Part shown: piece by piece, positions 26,972 to 34,092 of the stretch
How the letters are laid out: each line of letters starts with the position of its first letter
How positions within the stretch are numbered: position 1 is the first letter of the stretch
Source of the DNA: Geobacteraceae bacterium
GTDB taxonomy: Bacteria; Desulfobacterota; Desulfuromonadia; Geobacterales; Geobacteraceae
DNA length: 64,000 nt
Reading direction: 5' to 3'
Assembly (NCBI GenBank): GCA_009773645.1
Contig: WSYB01000001.1
Span: 1 to 64,000, forward strand
Translations under genes and position numbers: made by a program
Notes under the pieces: generated by a model
Seen by the model: only the letters and a program-made list of their open reading frames with translations
Told to the model about the DNA's origin: nothing
The model's database searches: none

Positions 26972-27973
26972 TCACGGCATGGTACCGGCGATGACCCCGG
27001 CGCCGTTGGGGAGCTCCAGGGGGAGACGCCGCACGTGGGAGATGCCGGCCGCTTCCATCATGGCGCAGAGTTGCCCTTCGGAATAGGCCTGTCCGGCCGG
27101 AGTCCCCAGCAGCATGTTGAGGGAGAAGAGGGCCGGGAAGAGCGGACCGTCCAGGGAGTCGTGGAGGATGAACTCCTGCACCAGGATCAGCCCCCCCGGC
27201 TCCAGGGCTGCCACGGCCTTCTCCAGGATGACTGCGCACCCTTCCGGCCCCTCGCCGTGCAGGATGTGGGAGAGCCAGGCGACGTCGAAGCGCCCCGTGA
27301 TCCCTTCGGCAATGAAGTCACCGGACTCGAAGGCGATCCGGTCGGAGAGGCCGAAGCGGGCGATGGTCTTTTCGGCAAAGGGGCGGGTGGACGGCAGGTC
27401 GTAAACCACGGCCGTAAGGCCCGGGTTCTGCCCGCAGAAGTGAATGGCATAGGTGCCGGGGCCGCCCCCCATATCGAGAAGCCGCCGGCGGCCGGAGAGG
27501 TCGATGCCGGATACGATCCGGGGTGCTATCTGCATGGCAAGGTTGAACATCCCCATCTCGAAACTTTCCCTGGCCGTCTCGTCGTTCCCGTGGGAGACGC
27601 GCTCCCGGATCGGTTCTCCCTCCTTGACCGCCTCGTCCAGGTGAGCCCAGCTCTCCATCAGGTGGTGGTGGTGCAGGATGATGTGCCCCAGGTATTGCGG
27701 CGAGGTTTTGGCGAGAAACCCGGCGGCGAAAGGGGTGGCGGTGTAGGTTTCCCCTTTTTTCTCCAGCAGATCCATGGCCGTCAGGGCGTTCAAGAGCATG
27801 GCCAGGCCGCGGGCGTCCATTTTTTGAACCCCGGCCAGTTCCGGCGCGGTGAGCGCCCGATCGGCCAGGGGGGTGAACACATCGAGCTTCACTCCGGCAT
27901 GCAGGGCGCAGGCGCTCCAATAGCCGCCCGAGAGCTGCAAAAGGTCAGCTGGGGTCCACAATTTCTTTTCCAT
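26972..27973 (-). CDS. SAM-dependent O-methyltransferase (dimerisation-domain type)
   Basis: 333 aa. N-terminal winged-helix dimerisation domain (LLQLSGGYWSACALHAGVKL, then a polar helix with LLNALTAMDLLEKKG), then a Rossmann methyltransferase domain with the SAM motif LLDMGGGPGTYAIHFCG and a catalytic-type His (LSHILHGEGPEG). It resembles the acetylserotonin/hydroxyneurosporene O-methyltransferase group. Substrate unknown; no pathway genes flank it. Just upstream of the pyrophosphatase, same strand, probably its own unit or a short operon. Confidence 0.85.
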   Translation of the reverse strand: MEKKLWTPADLLQLSGGYWSACALHAGVKLDVFTPLADRALTAPELAGVQKMDARGLAMLLNALTAMDLLEKKGETYTATPFAAGFLAKTSPQYLGHIILHHHHLMESWAHLDEAVKEGEPIRERVSHGNDETARESFEMGMFNLAMQIAPRIVSGIDLSGRRRLLDMGGGPGTYAIHFCGQNPGLTAVVYDLPSTRPFAEKTIARFGLSDRIAFESGDFIAEGITGRFDVAWLSHILHGEGPEGCAVILEKAVAALEPGGLILVQEFILHDSLDGPLFPALFSLNMLLGTPAGQAYSEGQLCAMMEAAGISHVRRLPLELPNGAGVIAGTMP

Positions 27974-28016
27974 GGAGTCCTCCCGATATATTATTCTTTA
28001 TCCGAAAAAACTCAGG

Positions 28017-28049
28017 TAACCGCAGATGAACGCAGATGGCCGCGGATAC
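28017..28049. repeat. Dispersed repeat between the O-methyltransferase and a small membrane gene
   Basis: Contains AACCGCAGATGAACGCAGAT followed by GGCCGCGGATAC, a 12-13 base periodic motif (CGCAGATGAA). It is related to the degenerate repeat at the truB end. It occupies the 92-base spacer. Confidence 0.45.
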
Positions 28050-28065
28050 CGGCAAGCCTTGCCCC

Positions 28066-28422
28066 TCATTTTCCCAGCAGAAAGATGAGCACGGCCAGTG
28101 ACAGCACGGCAGAGATAACCGTCATTGTCATGAATATGTTCAATCGTGCCTGCAATGTTTTACCGTTTTGTTCAAGGAGTTCAATGGTGCGATTGTGTTG
28201 TTGAATGATTTCATCCTGCGTGATCAGCATGCGTTCCAGTTCCCGGATTCTCTCGCTCAAAGGATCGACCGCTGCCGTCTCTTCGTTTTCCGTTGTCGAG
28301 CGCGGTTGTATCCGTTCCTTGATTCTCCTGACGAAATCCGGTCCGTACTGCATCGCGATATGAGCGACCTGGTCCCAGGAAATATGCTTCATGGCAGCTG
28401 ACAAAATGGCTGAAATACCCAT
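28066..28422 (-). CDS. Hypothetical coiled-coil protein with a C-terminal membrane anchor
   Basis: 118 aa from ATG at 28422 (AGAGGAATT upstream). MGISAILSAAMKHISWDQVA at the start, a predicted coiled coil in the middle (LSERIRELERMLITQDEIIQ, then QHNRTIELLEQNG), and a single C-terminal hydrophobic segment of about 22 residues. No known domain. The upstream extension of the frame lies in repeat DNA and is unlikely to be real. Between ychF and the O-methyltransferase; function unknown. Confidence 0.6.
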   Translation of the reverse strand: MGISAILSAAMKHISWDQVAHIAMQYGPDFVRRIKERIQPRSTTENEETAAVDPLSERIRELERMLITQDEIIQQHNRTIELLEQNGKTLQARLNIFMTMTVISAVLSLAVLIFLLGK

Positions 28423-28433
28423 AATTCCTCTTA

Positions 28434-28528
28434 TACCCTCACCCCTGCCCCTCTCCCCCAAGGAGAGGGGAAAAATCTAACCCTCGCCCTCTGGGAGAGG
28501 GTGGCGCGGAGCGCCGGGTGAGGGGGTT
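28434..28528. repeat. Inverted repeat element (CCCTCACCC ... GGGTGAGGG)
   Basis: The 95-base block opens with ACCCTCACCCCTGCCCCTC and closes with CCGGGTGAGGGGG. Inside are two hairpins, CCCCTCTCC/GGAGAGGGG and CCCTC/GAGGG. It fills the spacer between ychF and the small coiled-coil gene. Elements with the same termini are common in many proteobacterial genomes. Confidence 0.7.
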
Positions 28529-28534
28529 TCACCC

Positions 28535-29620
28535 CTACACGTTAAACCTGAAATTGATGATATCCCCGTCTTTCACTTCGTAGGTTTTCCCCTCGAGCCG
28601 CACGAGCCCTTTATCCCGGGCGGCGGACATGGAGCCGTGGGTGATGAAATCATCATAGGCGACGACCTCGGCCCGGATGAATCCCCGCTCGATATCGGAA
28701 TGGATCTTCCCTGCCGCCCTCTGGGCATCGGTCCCCTTCCGGATCGTCCATGCCCGCACCTCGTCTTCCCCAACGGTAAGGAACGAGATGAGGCCGAGGA
28801 GGTCGTAAGAGAGGTGAATGAGCTTATTGAGGGCGGGCTCCGCAATCCCGAGGTCATCGAGAAATGCCATGGCCTCGTCGGGAGAGAGTTGTGCTATTTC
28901 CATCTCGATCTTCCCGCAGAGATCCAGGACCCTGACCTGCCTCCCCGTGAAGAACCCCTGCAATCCCGCTGTTTCCGCCCGTGTCCTGTCCGTGCCCATT
29001 TCCTCTTCGGAAACGTTGAGCACAATCAGCTGCGGCTTGATGGACATGAACTGCAGGGCTCTCATCGCCTTCTGCTCTTCATCGGTAAAATCCACGTCCC
29101 GGAGCGCTGTCTCCTTTTCCAGCGCCTCCTTGCACTTGAGCAGCAGTTTATGCTCGACTTCGTCGGGCTTTTTCCCCCGTTGTGCCCCCTGTTCCATGCG
29201 TTCGAGACGTTTTTCCACTAGCTCCAGATCGCCGAATATCATCTCCAGTTCGACGGTCTCGGCATCACGCCGCGGAGTGACACTCCCCATGGGATGCATG
29301 ATCGATTCATCCTCAAATCCCCGCACCACGTGAACAATGGCATCCGCATCCCTGATGAGGTCAAAGACCTTCCGGTTCTGCTCCATATCCCCCTTGGTGA
29401 GGCCGATGTAATCGATGTACTCCACCGTTGCCCGGGTGGTCTTCTTGGGTTTGAATATCTCAGTAAGCCTCGTGATCCGCGCATCGGGAACCCTGACGAC
29501 CCCAGTATGATGATCCTGAGAGAGGGTTGGAAACGTCGTCACCTCCAGATTGAGGCCGGTCAGGGCATTAAAGATGGTGGTCTTGCCCGAGTTTGCAAGT
29601 CCGATGATCGCAGTTTTCAT
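28535..29620 (-). CDS. ychF: Redox-regulated GTPase/ATPase YchF (Obg-like)
   Basis: 361 aa, TRAFAC-class P-loop protein. G1 is GLANSGKTTIFNALTG. Then comes a divergent G4 region, a coiled-coil insert (KRLERMEQGAQRG) and a C-terminal TGS domain (VRLEGKTYEVKDGDIINFRF). YchF prefers ATP over GTP and acts in stress and translation responses. Slightly divergent from E. coli YchF, so it may be the second Obg-like paralogue. Normal length, single gene. Confidence 0.9.
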   Translation of the reverse strand: MKTAIIGLANSGKTTIFNALTGLNLEVTTFPTLSQDHHTGVVRVPDARITRLTEIFKPKKTTRATVEYIDYIGLTKGDMEQNRKVFDLIRDADAIVHVVRGFEDESIMHPMGSVTPRRDAETVELEMIFGDLELVEKRLERMEQGAQRGKKPDEVEHKLLLKCKEALEKETALRDVDFTDEEQKAMRALQFMSIKPQLIVLNVSEEEMGTDRTRAETAGLQGFFTGRQVRVLDLCGKIEMEIAQLSPDEAMAFLDDLGIAEPALNKLIHLSYDLLGLISFLTVGEDEVRAWTIRKGTDAQRAAGKIHSDIERGFIRAEVVAYDDFITHGSMSAARDKGLVRLEGKTYEVKDGDIINFRFNV

Positions 29621-29692
29621 GTTACCTCTCCATGTATGTTTCCGAAGGCATTCACTTTGAATAACGGGAATGCCGTTATGCTCTGAGCACCT

Positions 29693-30343
29693 TTATATCT
29701 TTTGCAGATCGATCATGGTGATACCCCCGTTATAGCAGGTCTTTTCAGCCTTTGAGGCAAAAGCCAACCGTTCGGTAATCTGCCTGATCCTTCCAAGTTC
29801 CTTATGTATCCCCAGAAGGCTTTGCTGAATATTTTCCGGAAAGTCGGACAGTTCCCGTTGCAGGACATGCAGATAGGCATAAACCGTAGTTAAGGGGTTA
29901 TTTATCTCATGGTTGAGTGCAACCGCCATTTCCTTGAAGACGTTCAGTCTTTCCAGTTCAACGGCTTGCTGCTTGGCCCTGCGCAAAGCTAAATGAACCT
30001 TGACACGTGCCAATAGCTCTTCCAGATAAAAAGGCTTGACGACATAATCCTCTGCGCCCGCCTCAAACCCCTTTACTCTCTCCAACGCCGAATCCATGGA
30101 GGTAATAAACAATATCGGAATCTCTCTGGTTTTCTCTTCCATCTTCAAGGTCCGACAGACATCATAACCATCCATCTTCGGCAGATGAATATCAAGCAGG
30201 ATAAGGTCCGGCGGGTTTCGTTTTACCGCCGTGATCCCGGCCAGGCCGTCATCCTGAAAATCCAGCTCATATTTTCCGGTCAGGATTTCCGCCACAAGCA
30301 TTTGCGTAATTTTGCTGTCATCTATAACCAGTATTTTTTCCAT
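29693..30343 (-). CDS. Response regulator with a histidine-kinase dimerisation domain but no ATPase
   Basis: 216 aa from ATG at 30343. Residues 1-120 form a CheY-like receiver (MEKILVIDD, phosphoacceptor Asp51 in LILLDIHLP, Lys in YVVKPFY). Residues about 125-205 form a HisKA-like helical pair with an H-box, VALNHEINNPLTTVY. The protein stops before any ATP-binding domain. It may relay phosphate through the His or act as a signalling partner to a separate kinase; inference. Divergent from efp. Confidence 0.8.
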   Translation of the reverse strand: MEKILVIDDSKITQMLVAEILTGKYELDFQDDGLAGITAVKRNPPDLILLDIHLPKMDGYDVCRTLKMEEKTREIPILFITSMDSALERVKGFEAGAEDYVVKPFYLEELLARVKVHLALRRAKQQAVELERLNVFKEMAVALNHEINNPLTTVYAYLHVLQRELSDFPENIQQSLLGIHKELGRIRQITERLAFASKAEKTCYNGGITMIDLQKI

Positions 30344-30508
30344 TAAAACACTCCGGGAGAGCGTAGTTTTACGCTTCATTAATCGTATAAGCCATTATTC
30401 ATGGTTGTCAACAGAATTTCCTGTACGGTGAACAAAAATTGTACATGACCTGCCGCCCCTACTGTTTAATTGCCGCCGTAATTAAATACCCGTAATTGCA
30501 TTTTTTAC

Positions 30509-30536
30509 TTAACAAACCGGCTGATTTAGGTTAAAT
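30509..30536 (+). promoter_or_regulatory. Possible promoter of efp
   Basis: TTAACA, 16 bases, TTAAAT, about 40 bases upstream of the efp ATG (30577). The spacer between the divergent genes is AT-rich. Weak match. Confidence 0.35.
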
Positions 30537-30576
30537 ATCTACACTTATATCATTACATGAAAAGGAACGACGGCTT

Positions 30577-31140
30577 ATGTACACAGTGGCGGATTTGAGA
30601 AAAGGATTGAAAGTTACCCTCGACGGCGACCCTTATATCGTCATCGCCTTCGATTTTGCCAAACCGGGCAAGGGACAGGCACTCTATCGCACCAAGCTGC
30701 GCAACATGATCAACGGCACGATTCTCGACAGGACCTACCGGTCCGGCGAAACCTTTGACCCCGCCCATCTGGAGGAGCGCAAAATGCAGTTCCTCTACAA
30801 AGAGGACGACCACTACTGCTTCATGGACAACCAGACCTATGAGCAGACCCATGTCAGCGAGGATGCACTGGGTGACGCCAAGAACTACCTGATTGACAAC
30901 CTTCCGGTCAGCGTTCTCCTGTTCAAGGAAAAGGCCATTGGCGTGGATGTTCCCAACTTCGTCAACCTGAGGGTGATCAAGACCGATCCCTGGGCAAAGG
31001 GTGACACCTCAGGGAGCGATTCCAAGCCGGCCACCGTGGAAACAGGCTACGTTCTCCGTGTTCCCCCCTTCATAGAGGAGGGTGAGCTGATCACCATCGA
31101 CACCCGGACAGGAGAGTATTCCACAAGGGTCAAAGGATAG
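30577..31140 (+). CDS. efp: Elongation factor P
   Basis: 187 aa, three-domain EF-P that rescues ribosomes stalled at polyproline. The N-terminal KOW-like domain has the loop KPGKGQA, with the modifiable lysine at residue 32. The C-terminal OB domain ends ITIDTRTGEYSTRVKG. The lysine loop matches the type modified by EpmA/EpmB, and both enzymes are encoded here, so EF-P is probably beta-lysylated. A GAAAAGGAA site precedes the ATG. Confidence 0.96.
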   Translation: MYTVADLRKGLKVTLDGDPYIVIAFDFAKPGKGQALYRTKLRNMINGTILDRTYRSGETFDPAHLEERKMQFLYKEDDHYCFMDNQTYEQTHVSEDALGDAKNYLIDNLPVSVLLFKEKAIGVDVPNFVNLRVIKTDPWAKGDTSGSDSKPATVETGYVLRVPPFIEEGELITIDTRTGEYSTRVKG

Positions 31141-31146
31141 CGTAGA

Positions 31147-32070
31147 ATGGCGAAAAACTGGCCCCTGGCAAGGCGGCGCTCGGCGCTCCAGGCCAGAGCG
31201 CGGATTATACAAGAGATCAGAAGGTTTTTCAATGGGGAGGGGTATCTCGAAGTAGAGACCCCTCTTCGCATTCCGGCGCCCGCTCCCGAATCCCATATCG
31301 ACGCGGTTCCTTCCGGCGCCTGGTTCCTCCATACTTCTCCCGAACTTTGCATGAAACGGATGTTGGCAGCCGGCTATGGGCGCATTTTCCAGATATGTCA
31401 TTGCTGGCGGGATGGAGAGCGCGGGTCGCTCCACTTGCCCGAGTTTACCATGTTGGAATGGTACAGGATCGATGCCGACTACCGGGATATGATGGATGAC
31501 TGCGAGGCGCTCGTCCGGGCGGTGGCGCACATCATGGGCTTCGGAAACACGATACGCTGCATGGACGGGGAAATATCCTTGAACGGTCCGTGGGAGCGGC
31601 TGAGAGTAGGGGAAGCGTTTGAGCGCTACGGTGGCATGTCGATGGAAGAGGCTCTGGAGCGGGACCTGTTCGATGAGATCATGGTGCGGGATATCGAACC
31701 GCAGCTCGGTATCGGGAAACCGACCTTTATCTGTGATTATCCCGCCGCGCGGGGGGCGCTCGCCCGACTCCAGGAGAACAATCCTGTCGTGGCGGAACGC
31801 TTCGAACTCTATATCGGCGGACTGGAGTTGGCCAATGCCTTTTCCGAGCTGACCGATGCCGTGGAGCAGAAACGGCGTTTTCTTGCCGAGGAGGAATACA
31901 GACGGTCGCAGGGACGGCCCCCCTACCCGCTGCCGGGAAATTTTCTCGATGAACTTTCCAACATGCCGCCATCTGCCGGGATCGCCCTGGGGGTAGACCG
32001 GCTCGTCATGGTGCTCCTGAATGCGGAGAGCATCGACGAAGTGGTGGCGTTCACACCGGAAGAGTTATAA
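31147..32070 (+). CDS. epmA: EF-P--(R)-beta-lysine ligase
   Basis: 307 aa, truncated class II lysyl-tRNA synthetase-like catalytic domain without the anticodon-binding domain. Motif 2 is ICHCWRDGERGSLHLPEFTM and motif 3 is GIALGVDRLVMVLL. EpmA activates beta-lysine and attaches it to the EF-P lysine. Starts 6 bases after the efp stop, so translationally linked. No epmC (hydroxylase) is seen. Confidence 0.94.
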   Translation: MAKNWPLARRRSALQARARIIQEIRRFFNGEGYLEVETPLRIPAPAPESHIDAVPSGAWFLHTSPELCMKRMLAAGYGRIFQICHCWRDGERGSLHLPEFTMLEWYRIDADYRDMMDDCEALVRAVAHIMGFGNTIRCMDGEISLNGPWERLRVGEAFERYGGMSMEEALERDLFDEIMVRDIEPQLGIGKPTFICDYPAARGALARLQENNPVVAERFELYIGGLELANAFSELTDAVEQKRRFLAEEEYRRSQGRPPYPLPGNFLDELSNMPPSAGIALGVDRLVMVLLNAESIDEVVAFTPEEL

Positions 32071-32086
32071 ATAATACCGTAGCCGG

Positions 32087-32473
32087 TCAGCTCCCCGGCT
32101 CACACTTCTTGACGCCGATGACCTCATGGATCTGGGCGACGATGGTCAGGGGGTCGATCGGTTTCTCGAAGTAGCCGGTGCAGCCGGCCGCCAGAATCCG
32201 CTCCCGGTCCCCCATCATGGCGTGGGAAGTGATGACGATTAAGGGAACGGAGCCGTCGGCCGGGGAATTGCGGATCCGCCTGGTCACCTCGAACCCGTCG
32301 ATGTCCGGAAGATTGATGTCGATGACGACAAAAAAGTATTTCTCCTTCAGGGCGAGCTCGACCCCCTCCAGACCGGTTTCGGCGGCGGCGACATCATACC
32401 CATCCCTCTTGAGGGCGTAGGTGATGAGCCGCAGGTTGTCCCGGTTATCCTCGATGACCAGCACCCGTTTCAT
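32087..32473 (-). CDS. CheY-like response regulator
   Basis: 128 aa single receiver domain. Acidic pair Glu8-Asp9, phosphoacceptor Asp52 (VVIDINLPDIDGFE), Thr/Ser in ITSHAMMG, Lys in FEKPIDPL. No output domain, so it signals by protein contacts. It is the last gene of a three-gene signalling operon; its start overlaps the stop of the phosphatase gene by 4 bases. The operon order suggests phosphorylation by the kinase at 34093-36735. Confidence 0.92.
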   Translation of the reverse strand: MKRVLVIEDNRDNLRLITYALKRDGYDVAAAETGLEGVELALKEKYFFVVIDINLPDIDGFEVTRRIRNSPADGSVPLIVITSHAMMGDRERILAAGCTGYFEKPIDPLTIVAQIHEVIGVKKCEPGS

Positions 32474-34089
32474 AGGTCCTCCTTGCAGTACACGACCAAT
32501 ACCGTCAGGTCGTCCGGGGGAGGGGCCGCCAGGGCCGGTATGGCAGTAAGCCGCTCAACCATCTCCAGGGAACTGCCGGCCCCCGCCAGACGGTCTGCCA
32601 GCACTTCCCTGGTGAGCTCCAACTCCGGCCGGGCGTCGATCAATCCGTCGCTGTAAAGTACCAGGACATCACCCCGTTCGAAGGTAAGCGCCCCCTCCTG
32701 GTACCTTTCCCGGGACGGCACCCCGAGCGGGAGGCCGCGCGGGAGGAGCTCTTCAACCGCGCCATTGGCGCGCCGCAGGAATACGTAGCCGTGCCCGCAG
32801 TCCACGTAGGTCAGGGTGCGGCCGGCCGCATTGAGCCGGGCGTGGAAGAGGGTAACGAAGCTCTCGGAGCTTTCCAGGTCGTGCCGGAGGGCGTACTCCA
32901 CCAGCTGCATGGCCGTTTCCGGCTCGTGCTGAATGCTCAGCGACCGGACGGTGGCCCTCACCTCGGCCATTAGCACGGCGGCGGCCATGCCGCTCCCCAT
33001 CACATCGCCGAGGGTCAGGGTGACGATGCCTGGGGCCGCTTCCTGCCAATCGTAGAAATCGCCACCCACCTGGTGGGCGGGAAAGCAGCCGGCAGAGATC
33101 TCGAAGCCGGGAATGACCGGGGAGTGGCGGGGGAGGAGCTTCGCCTGCACCTCGGCGGCGCACATCAGTTCCGCCTGGAGCAGGTAGCGCTTCCTCTCGC
33201 TTTCCCGCAGCGCTTCTTCCGCCCGTTTCCGCTCGCTGATGTCCCTGATTATTCCGATGTTCCCGGTCGGGACCCCCTCCTCGCCCAAACGTTTGATGAC
33301 GCACAGCTCGGCCATGAAGGTCCTGCCGTCCTTCTCCCGGCCGCCCACCTCCAGGACCTTCGCCTTGCCCGGCTCTGTGAGATCGGCGAGCTCCGCGCCG
33401 GCCGCCCGGTACCCTTCGTCATCGGCATAGAGGAGGCGGGAGTTCCTCCCCTGCACCTCTTCCAGCTCATAGCCGAAGGTCTCCCGCAATGCCGGCTGGT
33501 TGGCGTCGAGAATGATGCGGTTGTCGTCGGTGACGATAATGACGTCCCGGATGCTGTTGAAAAGGTTGCGGTAGCTCTTCGCGCTCTGCCGTATCTCCGC
33601 ATTGGCCTTTTCCAGTTCACTCACCTTCTCCTCGATCTTGGCGGTGATGATGTGGGAATACTGGCGCAGGTACTCCTCTTCCTCCGCGATCAGCCCGGCC
33701 TTTGCCGTTCTCCGCGCCGGTTTCTCCCTCTCAATGACGGCCCTGATCTCCCGCCAGAGTATGTCGGGCTCTTGCGGTTTCACCATGAAGGCATCGGCCC
33801 CCAGTGCCAGGGCGAGCTTTTCATCCTTGTCGCCGGTGTAGACCGCGGAGTAGAAGATGAAGGGGATCTTTTGCAACTCCGGAGCCACCTTGATCCGGTG
33901 CAGGAACTGGAAACCGTCCATACGCGGCATGAGCGCGTCGGAGACGATCAGGCCGGGCCTGCGGCTTTCAGCCATCTCCAGCCCCTCTAAGCCGTCTCCC
34001 GCTTCGATGACCTCGCACCCCTGCCGCTCCAGCACGTATCGCAGAATCTTTCTGTCCTCCGCATTGTCATCGACCACCAGTACTTTCAT
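32470..34089 (-). CDS. Response regulator with PAS and SpoIIE-type phosphatase domains
   Basis: 539 aa. Receiver (residues 1-120, Asp51 in LIVSDALMP), a coiled-coil linker (EEYLRQYSHIITAKIEEKVS), a PAS domain (about 170-290), a second coiled coil, then a PP2C/SpoIIE-like serine phosphatase (about 320-530, HQVGGDFYDW, GDVMGSGMAAA, VLVLYSDGLIDARP). Such RsbU-like proteins act on anti-sigma-factor antagonists or STAS proteins. No STAS or RsbW gene is in the window. Its ATG follows the kinase stop by 3 bases. Confidence 0.92.
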   Translation of the reverse strand: MKVLVVDDNAEDRKILRYVLERQGCEVIEAGDGLEGLEMAESRRPGLIVSDALMPRMDGFQFLHRIKVAPELQKIPFIFYSAVYTGDKDEKLALALGADAFMVKPQEPDILWREIRAVIEREKPARRTAKAGLIAEEEEYLRQYSHIITAKIEEKVSELEKANAEIRQSAKSYRNLFNSIRDVIIVTDDNRIILDANQPALRETFGYELEEVQGRNSRLLYADDEGYRAAGAELADLTEPGKAKVLEVGGREKDGRTFMAELCVIKRLGEEGVPTGNIGIIRDISERKRAEEALRESERKRYLLQAELMCAAEVQAKLLPRHSPVIPGFEISAGCFPAHQVGGDFYDWQEAAPGIVTLTLGDVMGSGMAAAVLMAEVRATVRSLSIQHEPETAMQLVEYALRHDLESSESFVTLFHARLNAAGRTLTYVDCGHGYVFLRRANGAVEELLPRGLPLGVPSRERYQEGALTFERGDVLVLYSDGLIDARPELELTREVLADRLAGAGSSLEMVERLTAIPALAAPPPDDLTVLVVYCKEDL

Positions 34090-34092
34090 CGG

